Source: Hyphomicrobiales bacterium (GTDB lineage Bacteria > Pseudomonadota > Alphaproteobacteria > Rhizobiales > Rhizobiaceae). From it: a stretch of 64,000 bases of DNA. Below are positions 8,416 through 16,823 of the stretch, in pieces. The first letter of the stretch is position 1. Every line of letters starts with the position of its first letter. The notes under the pieces were generated by a model that did not search any database, was not told where the DNA came from, and saw nothing but the letters and a program-made list of their open reading frames with translations. Location of the stretch: NCBI GenBank assembly GCA_900472485.1, contig UCII01000012.1:62001-126000 (forward strand). Reading direction: 5' to 3'. The position numbers and the translations under genes are program-made.

Positions 8416-8449
8416 GCAATGGAGTCAGCGATTCGTCTCCGATTCGTTC
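8401..8449 (+). repeat. 49-bp GANTC repeat, copy 4
   Basis: Starts with GAACAAATAAGGAAC and ends with GATTCGTCTCCGATTCGTTC. GANTC sites are at 8422, 8430 and 8441. It lies about 200 bp upstream of the helicase gene, and its first 15 bases form an exact GAAC-N7-GAAC box. Confidence 0.7.
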
Positions 8450-8645
8450 TCAAGCTGTTCCGGAATCGCCGGGACTCGCATGGGGTGCAGCTGAAATGTA
8501 GCTTATGGTTGAAGCGATCAAATATGAAATCGATTGTTGCTGTATCTGTTTTTTCATTCGGGTCTTGCCTTTGTCACATATGGTCGTCATCTGTTCGTTT
8601 CCTCCAGGAGGAACATGCTGATCGGAAGACGGCTGTTTCTCGCCT

Positions 8646-11600
8646 ATGCACGGACCTATGACTCAGACTTCGCAGCCCATGATCCTGAGCGGACGCGGCG
8701 TGACCGCGGTGCTCGGACCGACCAATACCGGCAAAACCCATTATGCCATCGAGCGCATGGTGGCACACGGCAGCGGCGTGATCGGCCTGCCGTTGCGGCT
8801 GCTTGCGCGCGAGGTCTATACGCGCGTCGTCGAAAAGGTCGGGGCGCACAATGTCGCGCTCGTGACCGGCGAGGAAAAGATATCGCCGCCCAATGCGCGC
8901 TATTCGGTCTGCACCGTGGAGGCCATGCCGCGCGAGACGCGGGCTTCCTTCGTCGCCATCGACGAGGTGCAGCTTGCCAGCGATCTGGAGCGCGGGCATA
9001 TCTTCACCGACCGTATCCTGCACCTGCGCGGCCGCGATGAAACCCTGCTGCTTGGCGCCGGCACCATGCGGCCGATCCTCGAGCAGCTTCTGCCTGGTAT
9101 TACCGTTATCGAGCGGCCGAGGCTTTCACATCTTTTCTATGCCGGACAGAAGAAGATCACGCGCCTGCCGCAACGTACAGCAATCGTCGCCTTTTCGGCC
9201 GACGAAGTTTATGCGATCGCGGAGCTTATCCGCCGCCAGCGCGGCGGCGCGGCGGTCGTTCTCGGGGCGCTCAGCCCGCGTACCCGCAATGCGCAGGTGG
9301 CGCTCTATCAGGCCGGCGATGTCGAATATCTGGTTGCGACGGATGCGATCGGCATGGGTCTCAACCTCGATGTGGATCATGTCGCCTTCGCTCAGGACCG
9401 CAAATTCGACGGCTATCAGTTCCGCAATCTCAATCCGGCCGAGCTCGGCCAGATCGCCGGTCGCGCCGGCCGTCATCTCAAGGACGGCACCTTCGGCGTA
9501 ACGGGGCAGGTTGATCCTTTTGACGACGAACTCGTGCGCCGGATCGAGGGACACGAATTCGACATGGTCAAGGTGCTGCAATGGCGCAGCAAGAATCTGG
9601 ATTTCGCTTCAATCGCGGCGTTGCGTGCAAGTTTGGAAGACGCGCCTCGCGTGCAGGGCTTGACGCGGGCGCTGCCTGCGGTAGACCAGCAGGCGTTGGA
9701 ATATCTGTCACGCGATCTGGAGATAGCCGATCTTGCCAGCAACCCGGCTCGGGTTGAGAAATTATGGGAGGCGTGTGCGCTTCCCGACTATCGGCGCATC
9801 ACGCCTGCCCAGCACGCCGATCTCATTGCCGCCCTCTTTTCCGATCTCGTGCGCTATGGCACGGTGAAAGAGGATTTCCTTGCCGAACAGGTGCACCGCG
9901 CCGATCGGACGGATGGCGAGATCGACACGCTTTCGGCGCGAATCGCGCAGATAAGGACTTGGACCTATGTGTCGAACCGGCCCGGCTGGCTTGCCGATCC
10001 GACACACTGGCAAGAAAAGACGCGGGAAATCGAAGATCGATTGTCCGACGCGTTACATGAGAGGTTGACGAAACGCTTTGTTGATCGCAGGACATCTGTG
10101 CTCATGAAGCGCCTGAGAGAGAATGCGATGCTGGAAGCTGAAATCAGTGTGAATGGAGATGTCTTCGTAGAGGGGCATCATGTGGGACAGTTGACCGGAT
10201 TCCGGTTCACGCCTATCGCAGGGACCGAAGGGCCGGATGCCAAGGCTGTCCAGACCGCCTCGCAGAAGGCACTGGGGCTGGAGTTCGAGGCGCGTGCCGC
10301 ACGTCTGCATGCGGCCGGCAACGGCGATCTCGCCATCAGTGCCGATGGCCTCGTGCGCTGGCTCGGCGATCCTGTCGCGCGCCTGTCAGGCAGCGATCAT
10401 GTCATGCGCCCGCGCGTCATCCTGCTCGCCGACGAGCAGCTGACCGGCAATGCGCGCGATCATGTCGCCGCCCGTATTGAGCGTTTCGTGAACCACCATA
10501 TCAGCACGATTCTGAAGCCGCTGGACGATCTCCAGCGTGCCGAAGATCTGCAGGGCCTTGCCAAGGGGCTGGCTTTCCAGCTGGTGGAAAATCTCGGTGT
10601 TCTGTTCCGCCGTGATGTCACTGAGGAAGTGAAGTCGCTGGATCAGGACGGGCGTGCCTCGATGCGCCGCTACGGCGTTCGCTTCGGTGCGTACCATATT
10701 TTCGTGCCCGCCCTGCTGAAGCCGGCTCCGGCCGAGCTCATCACGCTGCTCTGGGCGCTGAAGAATGATGGTCTCGACAAGCCGGGCTATGGCGATCTGA
10801 TCCCGGTTCTCGCTGCTGGCCGCACTTCGGTCGTCACCGATCCCGGCTATGAGCGCACATTCTACAAGCTTGCGGGCTTCCGCTTCCTCGGCAAGCGCGC
10901 GGTGCGAATCGACATTCTGGAGCGCCTGGCGGACCTCATCCGTCCGCTGCTGCAGTGGAAGCCCGGCCAGGCTTCGCGCCCTGATGGCGCCTATGATGGT
11001 CGTCGCTTCACCACGACCACCGCGATGCTCTCCATTCTCGGCGCAACGCTCGAGGATATGGAAGAGATCCTCAAGGGCCTCGGCTACCGCGCCGATTCGG
11101 TAAAGGCGGAGGAGGCCACGGCCTTCCTCGCCCAGCAGGACGCGGCTGCAGCGCCGGCCACGGCCGCTGGGGAAGCCGCGGCCGAAAAGGCTGATCATGA
11201 CGATGCCGATGCTGCGACTGACGAGCCGGCTAAGGAAGCAGAAGCCGTTTCGCAGGAAACAGCCGCTCCCGCCGAGGCGCCGGCTGAGACCGAAGTGGCG
11301 GTCGCTGTCGAAGCCGTTGCCGTTGCGGAAGTTGCCGCCGAACCTGCGGAGCCGAAGCCGGTTCTGCTATGGCGCCTGGGCGGCCGAAACGACAACCAGC
11401 AGCGCCAGGGTGGCCGCGGTCATGGTGACCGTCGTGGCCAGCAGGGCGAGGGTCGCGGTCAGCACGGCAATCGCCGTGGCGGGGGCGAACAGCAGGCCAG
11501 CGGTGGCGAGGGCAATCGTGAGGGACGCGATCGTCGTGATGGCCGAGACAATCGTGGCGGCGACAACAAGGGTCCGCGCGGCAATCGCGAGGGTGGCCGT

Positions 11601-11789
11601 CCGCAGCATCAGGGCAACCGTGGCGAACGGGGTGATCGTCAGGATCGTGGCGATCGGAATGATCGCAACAACCGCGGCGCATCGCAGCCGCTTCGTTTCG
11701 AGGCCAAGCCGCCGCGCAAGGAAAAGCCGATCGATCCCGATTCTCCTTTCGCCAAGCTCGCTGCCCTGAAGGAGCAGATGAAGAAATAG
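8646..11789 (+). CDS. SUV3/MgpS-like superfamily 2 helicase with RGG-like tail
   Basis: A 1047-residue ATP-dependent helicase. Walker A is GPTNTGKT (24-31), the Walker B variant is DEVQ (106-109) as in the SUV3 family, and the C-terminal helicase motif is QIAGRAGRH. A long central region follows. Residues about 830-900 are acidic and alanine-rich, then a Gly/Arg/Asp/Asn-rich tail (GGRGHGDRRG-type repeats) suggests RNA or protein contacts, ending in a short charged segment. The start is uncertain: ATG 8646 and ATG 8658 both lack a good ribosome binding site, while a strong AGGAGG precedes an out-of-frame ATG at 8615. SUV3 relatives act in RNA turnover; the role here is inferred. The S4 gene follows after 3 bp. 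Confidence 0.85.
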   Translation: MHGPMTQTSQPMILSGRGVTAVLGPTNTGKTHYAIERMVAHGSGVIGLPLRLLAREVYTRVVEKVGAHNVALVTGEEKISPPNARYSVCTVEAMPRETRASFVAIDEVQLASDLERGHIFTDRILHLRGRDETLLLGAGTMRPILEQLLPGITVIERPRLSHLFYAGQKKITRLPQRTAIVAFSADEVYAIAELIRRQRGGAAVVLGALSPRTRNAQVALYQAGDVEYLVATDAIGMGLNLDVDHVAFAQDRKFDGYQFRNLNPAELGQIAGRAGRHLKDGTFGVTGQVDPFDDELVRRIEGHEFDMVKVLQWRSKNLDFASIAALRASLEDAPRVQGLTRALPAVDQQALEYLSRDLEIADLASNPARVEKLWEACALPDYRRITPAQHADLIAALFSDLVRYGTVKEDFLAEQVHRADRTDGEIDTLSARIAQIRTWTYVSNRPGWLADPTHWQEKTREIEDRLSDALHERLTKRFVDRRTSVLMKRLRENAMLEAEISVNGDVFVEGHHVGQLTGFRFTPIAGTEGPDAKAVQTASQKALGLEFEARAARLHAAGNGDLAISADGLVRWLGDPVARLSGSDHVMRPRVILLADEQLTGNARDHVAARIERFVNHHISTILKPLDDLQRAEDLQGLAKGLAFQLVENLGVLFRRDVTEEVKSLDQDGRASMRRYGVRFGAYHIFVPALLKPAPAELITLLWALKNDGLDKPGYGDLIPVLAAGRTSVVTDPGYERTFYKLAGFRFLGKRAVRIDILERLADLIRPLLQWKPGQASRPDGAYDGRRFTTTTAMLSILGATLEDMEEILKGLGYRADSVKAEEATAFLAQQDAAAAPATAAGEAAAEKADHDDADAATDEPAKEAEAVSQETAAPAEAPAETEVAVAVEAVAVAEVAAEPAEPKPVLLWRLGGRNDNQQRQGGRGHGDRRGQQGEGRGQHGNRRGGGEQQASGGEGNREGRDRRDGRDNRGGDNKGPRGNREGGRPQHQGNRGERGDRQDRGDRNDRNNRGASQPLRFEAKPPRKEKPIDPDSPFAKLAALKEQMKK

Positions 11790-11792
11790 GCC

Positions 11793-12197
11793 ATGACGGA
11801 CGAGAAACAGCCATTTTCCGGTTCGCGCCAGCGCATCGACAAATGGCTGTTCTTTGCCCGCATGGTGAAATCCCGATCGCTGGCGCAGCTCTATGTGCAA
11901 AACGGCAGTGTCAGGGTGAATGGCCAGCGGGTCGTACAGCCGAGCCATGGTGTCAAGGCCGGCGACCGCGTCGAGCTGTCGCTGGAGCGGCGCGATGTCA
12001 TCCTGATCGTGCGCGCACCCGGCGACCGCAGGGGGCCATTCGAGGAAGCCAGGCTGCTTTACGAAGATCTGACGCCGCCGCCGGATGAGACAAAACGTCT
12101 CACCCCGTTCGAGCAGGCGTCGCGAGCGCCGGGCAGCGGCAGACCTACGAAACGGGAGCGGCGTGCAATCGACCGCCTCACCTCCGACGACGATTAG
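11793..12197 (+). CDS. S4-domain RNA-binding protein, Hsp15-like
   Basis: A 134-residue protein with an S4 domain at about 11-75: RIDKWLFFARMVKSR, then LAQLYVQNGSVRVNG and VKAGDRVEL, the classic S4 pattern. Its size and lysine/arginine-rich tail resemble Hsp15 (HslR), which binds stalled 50S subunits carrying nascent chains. It starts 3 bp after the helicase stop codon, so the two are almost certainly translated from one mRNA, hinting at a joint role in RNA or ribosome rescue. Confidence 0.88.
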   Translation: MTDEKQPFSGSRQRIDKWLFFARMVKSRSLAQLYVQNGSVRVNGQRVVQPSHGVKAGDRVELSLERRDVILIVRAPGDRRGPFEEARLLYEDLTPPPDETKRLTPFEQASRAPGSGRPTKRERRAIDRLTSDDD

Positions 12198-12404
12198 AAA
12201 ACTCTGTCTGTCGCAGGCGGTTTTCAAGATTGTTTGTCCTTGAAATTGGCTGACAAAGTGGATACCTCACGATCAACCTGCCGGTAACCCGCCGGACGGC
12301 GCGTTTGTGCGTGACGCATTCGTTAGCTCGTTCGGCTCCGTGGACAAGGTGCGACGTTCCAGGTTGCGCATCCGCGGGAACTAGAGACATTCCTGGAGTG
12401 CTTC

Positions 12405-12743
12405 ATGACATATGTCGTGACCGACAATTGCATCCGCTGCAAATATACCGACTGCGTGGAAGTCTGCCCCGTCGACTGCTTCTACGAAGGCGAGAACTTC
12501 CTTGTCATCCATCCCGACGAATGCATCGATTGCGGTGTCTGCGAACCGGAATGTCCTGCCGAGGCGATCAAGCCCGATACGGAGCCGGGTCTCGACAAGT
12601 GGCTGAAGGTCAATGCTGAATATGCCGCCATCTGGCCGAACATCACGGTCAAGCGCGACCCGATGCCGGAAGCCAAGGAAATGGACGGTGAGCAGGGTAA
12701 ATTCGAGAAATATTTCTCGACCAACCCCGGTTCGGGCGACTGA
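12405..12743 (+). CDS. fdxA: Seven-iron ferredoxin FdxA
   Basis: A 112-residue bacterial ferredoxin carrying one [3Fe-4S] and one [4Fe-4S] cluster. Cysteine ligands appear in [14 protein letters not shown] (9-22) and [12 protein letters not shown], followed by the long C-terminal extension ([16 protein letters not shown]) typical of FdxA. It is a soluble electron carrier. The start follows CTGGAGTGCTTC, giving a GGAG ribosome binding site. It is a conserved neighbour of carD in rhizobia as I recall; the 400-bp gap between them suggests separate promoters. Confidence 0.95.
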   Translation: MTYVVTDNCIRCKYTDCVEVCPVDCFYEGENFLVIHPDECIDCGVCEPECPAEAIKPDTEPGLDKWLKVNAEYAAIWPNITVKRDPMPEAKEMDGEQGKFEKYFSTNPGSGD

Positions 12744-13142
12744 TCGAAGGTCGTGACAGGCCGTCGATAAAGGTGTAGTCGATATCGCAGAAAACGAATC
12801 ATTGCCGTTGGGCCGCTCGTCGGTCAACGTGGCCATTTTGGCGCGCGCGCAGCAAATTATTGATTTCCTCAGATTTTTGTGATAGGTTCCTCACACTGAT
12901 CCACTGCGGCATTTCGCATGCCCAAAACCATCACGAAAGCAAATCACCAATCCGTACGCGGTTTCCTTGACATATCAACCGTTTGTGTTGTCGGGTCTTA
13001 GATCGCGATGGGTGGGTTTCTGTTTGCATAAGTCTGGCTGGACCAGGATGAAGTGACCCGACGGTACGCCCGTCTCATCCGGGCCTGACTGACCCGGCAC
13101 CCCGGCCCTAACGGGGCGCGTAACAGGGAGTTTTTGAAAAGA
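12744..13142 (+). other. Intergenic region with structured carD leader
   Basis: No gene is visible in this 399-bp gap. The left half is AT-rich. TTGACA at 12967-12972 is a possible -35 element. From about 13050 to 13120 the sequence is GC-rich and can fold into small stems (GACGG/CCGTC and CCCCGG/CGGGG), ending in the GGGAG that serves carD. I read it as a promoter and structured 5' leader. Confidence 0.4.
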
Positions 13143-13715
13143 ATGACGACCCAGCAGAAAAAACCTTCAGCAGCACGCCACGGCTTCAAGACTGGTGAAG
13201 CGATCGTTTATCCGGCCCATGGTGTCGGCACGATCACTGCGATCGAAGAACAAGAAGTCGCAGGCATGAAGCTCGAGCTGTTCGTAATCGACTTCGAGAA
13301 AGACAAGATGCGCCTGAAGGTGCCGGTGGCCAAGGCCATGAGCATCGGCATGCGCAAGCTTTCCGAGACGGATTTTGTCGAGCGTGCATTGAAGGTCGTG
13401 CAGGGCAAGGCCCGCGTAAAGCGCACCATGTGGTCGCGCCGCGCGCAGGAATACGATGCCAAGATCAATTCCGGCGATCTGATCTCGATCGCAGAGGTCG
13501 TTCGCGATCTCTATCGCGCCGAGAACCAGCCGGAACAGTCCTATTCCGAACGCCAGCTTTACGAAGCTGCTCTTGATCGCATGGCGCGCGAAATCGCCGC
13601 CGTTAACAAGATGTCGGAAACCGAAGCCGTTCGCCTTGTCGAGACCAATTTGAACAAGGGCCCGAAGCGCGGCAAGGTCGTCGACGACGACGACTCGCAA
13701 GACGAAGCCGCATAA
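13143..13715 (+). CDS. carD: CarD family transcription regulator
   Basis: A 190-residue CarD/CdnL protein that binds RNA polymerase beta and stabilises open complexes. The N-terminal RNAP-interaction domain is evident (FKTGEAIVYPAHGVGTI, residues about 14-30), followed by the helical DNA-binding part with RRAQEYDAKINSGD and a helical C-terminus ending in an acidic tail. An in-frame TTG at 13134 could extend it by three residues, but it lies too close to GGGAG, so ATG 13143 is preferred. A strong terminator follows directly. Confidence 0.92.
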   Translation: MTTQQKKPSAARHGFKTGEAIVYPAHGVGTITAIEEQEVAGMKLELFVIDFEKDKMRLKVPVAKAMSIGMRKLSETDFVERALKVVQGKARVKRTMWSRRAQEYDAKINSGDLISIAEVVRDLYRAENQPEQSYSERQLYEAALDRMAREIAAVNKMSETEAVRLVETNLNKGPKRGKVVDDDDSQDEAA

Positions 13716-13738
13716 GGCCAAAACACCAACATTGCTTC

Positions 13739-13769
13739 AAAAAACCCGGCCTTCGTGCCGGGTTTTTTT
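13739..13769 (+). terminator. Rho-independent terminator after carD
   Basis: AAAACCCGGC, a CTTCGT loop and GCCGGG run into TTTTTTT 24 bases after the carD stop codon. This is a strong intrinsic terminator that isolates carD from the following promoter. Confidence 0.9.
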
Positions 13770-13773
13770 CTTT

Positions 13774-13798
13774 GGAACCTTTTCCGTTCTGCCGCGTT
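13774..13798 (+). promoter_or_regulatory. EcfG/RpoE2-type stress promoter upstream of rpoH2
   Basis: GGAAC is followed by exactly 16 bases and then CGTT, a perfect match to the alphaproteobacterial EcfG (RpoE2) consensus. It starts just after the carD terminator and points to a 26-codon open frame and rpoH2. RpoE2 control of rpoH2 is known in related rhizobia, which supports the call. Confidence 0.8.
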
Positions 13799-13889
13799 TA
13801 AGCCTCGTGTTGGCGGTCGGTGTGGGTGCGCTCCTGTGGAGAGGGGGTTCCATACAGGCCGTATTATAGACATTCACGAGGACCGGCCT

Positions 13890-13970
13890 ATGCGTTTTCA
13901 CTCGAAGCTCCCCGGCGATCTGAAGATGCTTCAATCGTCAGACCCGTTCGATGAGATCGAACTAGACTAG
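13890..13970 (+). CDS. Possible 26-residue peptide upstream of rpoH2
   Basis: The frame reads MRFHSKLPGD ... EIELD and ends in TAG. GAGGA lies 7 bases before the ATG. It sits about 90 bp after the EcfG promoter and 150 bp before rpoH2, so it would be translated from the same stress-induced transcript if the promoter is right. The peptide has a basic start and acidic end and no recognised family. It could be a leader peptide or a chance frame. Confidence 0.35.
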   Translation: MRFHSKLPGDLKMLQSSDPFDEIELD

Positions 13971-14123
13971 TCATCGATCATCCGGCCAGCCGGATATCGA
14001 TTTCCAATTCGCAATTTCATTCATTGATTTCCATCCGAACAGCGATGTCCGGAAACGATGCTTGCTGCCCTTTTCGTCGACCGCGGCATAGAGACGATTT
14101 GAGGCCGAACCTAGGAGATGCAT

Positions 14124-14987
14124 ATGACGAATATGTCTGCAGATCGGCGCATGATCAAAGTTGCGATGGCTGCTCCCTATCTCGATCGCGACGAGGAACA
14201 CGATCTCGCCATTCGCTGGAAGGACCACGAGGATCGTGGTGCCCGCAATCAGATCGCAACCGCCCATATGCGCCTCGTCATTTCCATGGCGGGGAAATTT
14301 CGTAATTTCGGATTGCCGATGAGCGATCTGGTGCAGGAGGGTTACGTCGGCCTGCTGGAAGCTGCCGCCCGCTTCGAACCGGAACGGGAGGTTCGCTTCT
14401 CCACCTATGCAAGCTGGTGGATACGCGCTTCTATCCAGGACTATATCCTGCGCAATTGGTCGATCGTACGCGGTGGCACGAGTTCCGCGCAGAAGGCGCT
14501 GTTCTTCAATCTGCGCCGTTTGCGCGCCAAGCTTGCCCGCAGCAATTCCAGCGTCACTGTCCAGTCCATCCATGAGGAAATCGCCGTCACGCTTGGCGTC
14601 AGCCTCGCCGACGTGCAGACGATGGATGCGCGCCTTTCCAGTAGCGACACCTCGCTGCAGGCGCCTTCGATAGCCGGTGATTCCGAAAGCGCCGAACGCA
14701 TCGATTTTCTCATCAGCGACGAACCGCTTCCCGACGAGCAGGTCTCCGACATGATCGATGGCGAACGCCGTCGCATCTGGCTAGCATCGGCTCTGAAGCA
14801 TCTCAACGAGCGGGAAATGAAGATCATCCGGGCGCGCCGCCTGGTCGAAGATGGCGCAACGCTGGAAGAGCTCGGCGCCGATCTCGGCATTTCCAAGGAG
14901 CGCGTGCGGCAGATCGAAAGCCGCGCCATGGACAAGCTCCGCAACGCGCTTGTCGACGCAGACCCGCGCATGGCAAGCTACGCCTGA
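14124..14987 (+). CDS. rpoH2: RNA polymerase sigma factor RpoH2
   Basis: A sigma-32 family factor of 287 residues that directs RNA polymerase to heat- and stress-response promoters. Region 2 is clear (DLVQEGYVGLLEAAARFEP, then FSTYASWWIRASIQDYI with the aromatic melting residues), and region 4.2 reads ISKERVRQIESRAMDKLRN. The intermediate RpoH-box area is present but diverged from E. coli RpoH, which fits the RpoH2 type. AGGAG at 14113 best serves the ATG at 14124; 14118 and 14133 are alternatives. An EcfG promoter lies 330 bp upstream, so it is probably a second-tier stress regulator. Confidence 0.88.
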   Translation: MTNMSADRRMIKVAMAAPYLDRDEEHDLAIRWKDHEDRGARNQIATAHMRLVISMAGKFRNFGLPMSDLVQEGYVGLLEAAARFEPEREVRFSTYASWWIRASIQDYILRNWSIVRGGTSSAQKALFFNLRRLRAKLARSNSSVTVQSIHEEIAVTLGVSLADVQTMDARLSSSDTSLQAPSIAGDSESAERIDFLISDEPLPDEQVSDMIDGERRRIWLASALKHLNEREMKIIRARRLVEDGATLEELGADLGISKERVRQIESRAMDKLRNALVDADPRMASYA

Positions 14988-15020
14988 GGCAGATCTTCTC
15001 CCCGCCGGGAGAAGATCGAT

Positions 15021-16553
15021 CTATTCCGAGATAATTTTGACCCTGTCGCCCGGCGCAATCGTCGCTCCGGTTGGTAGGGCGTTGATTAGTTTGAACAGGT
15101 CGAGCTTGCGATCGGTGCCCATCATGCGGGCAGCAAGCGTGGTAATGGTGTCGCCAGGCTTGACGGTGACGACACGTACGCGCAGCGGCTTCAGCGAGGC
15201 CGCCTCGTCCGGTGTCATATGCCGGAAGCTTGCGCGCAGGACATTGGCGGTCTGATCGAGCTGGGCGATATTTCCTTTCGGCACTGCCGTCAGGAAACGG
15301 AAGATTTGCGTGCGATCGCGGATCACCGTGACATCGAAATCCCAGCGATCGGCCGAAGCGCGCGCTGTCGCCGCCGGCATGCCATTGACGGTGATCGACT
15401 GAATCGAGTTCGGATCGAGGCCCGTGACCCAGCCGCTGGAAATATAGTTGGTCAGATTCTGGTTCTGGGTATCGGCAACGCCGTCAAAGCGGATGGCGAT
15501 GTCGCCGGGGCCAGTCGCCATGACGGCTTCGACCTTGTTGTCGATACGGAAATCGGGCGGCACGTCGAAGCGGATGCCGAGGCCGCCATGCAGGAAGGTC
15601 TGACCACGCACATAGCCCTCCTCCGGGCTGTCGCCATAGAGGAGGCCGTCGATGCCGTTGAGATAATAGTCGCGGCCGATGTCGCCGACCTTGCCTTCTT
15701 CGCCGAATTCGCGCGCATGGGCCTTGGCAAGGTCGATACGCTGCGGCGTACTCGGATGGCTCGAAAGGAAGTCCAGGCTCTGGTCCACGTCGGAATTGGC
15801 CGACATGAAGCGGCTATAATCCTCCATCGCGTTCAGGAAGCGCGCCGCGGCGTAAGGATCGTAGCCGGCCTGACCGAGTGTGCGAATACCGATCTCGTCG
15901 GCCTGGAGTTCCTGCTGGCGCGAGAAGGCGGCAAGACGCAGCTTGCCGCGGGCGAGCGCCTGCTTGCCGGCCAGATCGCTCGACAGAACTTCCGAAACGA
16001 CACGGCTGGCGATGACTTCGGCTTCCTCGCGTTTCTGCCGCTCGATGCCGTGATTGGCTGTTACGTGAGCCATCTCGTGCGATAGCACCGCGGCGACTTC
16101 GGATGCATCATTGGCAAGCGCCAGAAGGCCGCGTGTCACGTAGAGATAGCCGCCTGGCAGCGCAAAGGCGTTGATCGAGGGCGAATTGAGGATGGTGATG
16201 CGGTAGGACTGCTGCGGATTCTCCGACACGCTGGTCAGCGCGCCGGCGATGCGGGCAACGAGGCGCTCGGTCTTGGCATCCTTGTATTCGCCGCCATAGC
16301 TTGCGAGGATACGTGGGTGCTCGCGAGCGCCCATCTGTGCGCGCGGATCGTTCTTCTGCACTTCGGAAACGATCTGCGGATTGGCGGAGGGCGAAACGCT
16401 CGGCTGATAGGATTGATCCATCACCGTCTGGCAGCTGTTCAACATCGCCGCGGCCGTAAGGAAGGGCACAAAGCGGCGCAAACGGGCTGCGACGGTCACA
16501 TTGATCCTTCGTTCTGCTCGCTTGCTCTGCTTCAGGACCTGTATCCTACTCAT
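15021..16553 (-). CDS. M48 family metallopeptidase lipoprotein with LysM-like C-terminus
   Basis: A 510-residue envelope protein. The N-terminus has a hydrophobic segment and LNSC lipobox (Cys41). The zinc metalloprotease signature is HEMAH (159-163), with the downstream third-ligand region QELQADEIG, as in BepA/YfgC and other M48 proteins that maintain outer-membrane proteins. A central domain of unknown function follows, and the last 50 residues (VKPGDTITTLAARM ...) resemble a LysM module. The frame is open 40 codons upstream, but that segment is unlike a secretion signal, so ATG 16553 was chosen. The gene is convergent with rpoH2. Confidence 0.85.
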   Translation of the reverse strand: MSRIQVLKQSKRAERRINVTVAARLRRFVPFLTAAAMLNSCQTVMDQSYQPSVSPSANPQIVSEVQKNDPRAQMGAREHPRILASYGGEYKDAKTERLVARIAGALTSVSENPQQSYRITILNSPSINAFALPGGYLYVTRGLLALANDASEVAAVLSHEMAHVTANHGIERQKREEAEVIASRVVSEVLSSDLAGKQALARGKLRLAAFSRQQELQADEIGIRTLGQAGYDPYAAARFLNAMEDYSRFMSANSDVDQSLDFLSSHPSTPQRIDLAKAHAREFGEEGKVGDIGRDYYLNGIDGLLYGDSPEEGYVRGQTFLHGGLGIRFDVPPDFRIDNKVEAVMATGPGDIAIRFDGVADTQNQNLTNYISSGWVTGLDPNSIQSITVNGMPAATARASADRWDFDVTVIRDRTQIFRFLTAVPKGNIAQLDQTANVLRASFRHMTPDEAASLKPLRVRVVTVKPGDTITTLAARMMGTDRKLDLFKLINALPTGATIAPGDRVKIISE

Positions 16554-16823
16554 TTCGCTGTCATGCCGGCTCGGCGCCAAATCCGGTTGATCCTTACCGG
16601 GCCGATCATCGTCGTGCGCCGACAAAGGTTGTTTCCGCCCCCATCGATCCGCGTTTACCCGGACGGTCTCCACCCCTTGCTGTAGCCGATTTTGGCACCG
16701 GTTGCATAGCGAGACTCCGTTTAAATGTGGCGGCGTTGTATTTTAGCAAGCATTCCCCAGGACTTTCAGCCGCTTGCCGCGACGAAATTAAGGCAAAACC
16801 AGCGACAAGATGCCATGACACAA

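Larger units (their letters stand above)
7515..8645. other. Gene-poor region with clustered GANTC sites
   Basis: About 1.1 kb without a credible gene, visibly AT-richer than its neighbours. I count 22 GANTC sites (the CcrM methylation target) between 7714 and 8477, 18 of them in the 440 bp from 8037 to 8477, where fewer than two are expected by chance. Some belong to four 49-bp repeats; others lie singly (8037, 8081, 8091, 8113, 8238, 8306, 8318, 8352, 8369, 8463, 8473). Short open frames cross the region but lack coding character. Origin, partition site, methylation-responsive control region and decayed element are all possible. Confidence 0.6.

Noticed and set aside
7685..8449. CRISPR array
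   Set aside because: Only four partly conserved units, with unequal gaps of about 167-206 bp and no cas genes.
7515..8645. Chromosomal replication origin
   Set aside because: No convincing DnaA-box cluster and no hemE or dnaA-type neighbours; GANTC density alone is not enough.
8615..9040. Frame with a strong ribosome binding site overlapping the helicase start
   Set aside because: After a few codons it becomes arginine-rich shadow sequence of the helicase; kept only as a question about the helicase start.
15219..16085. 288-codon plus-strand frame
   Set aside because: It is antisense to the M48 peptidase gene.
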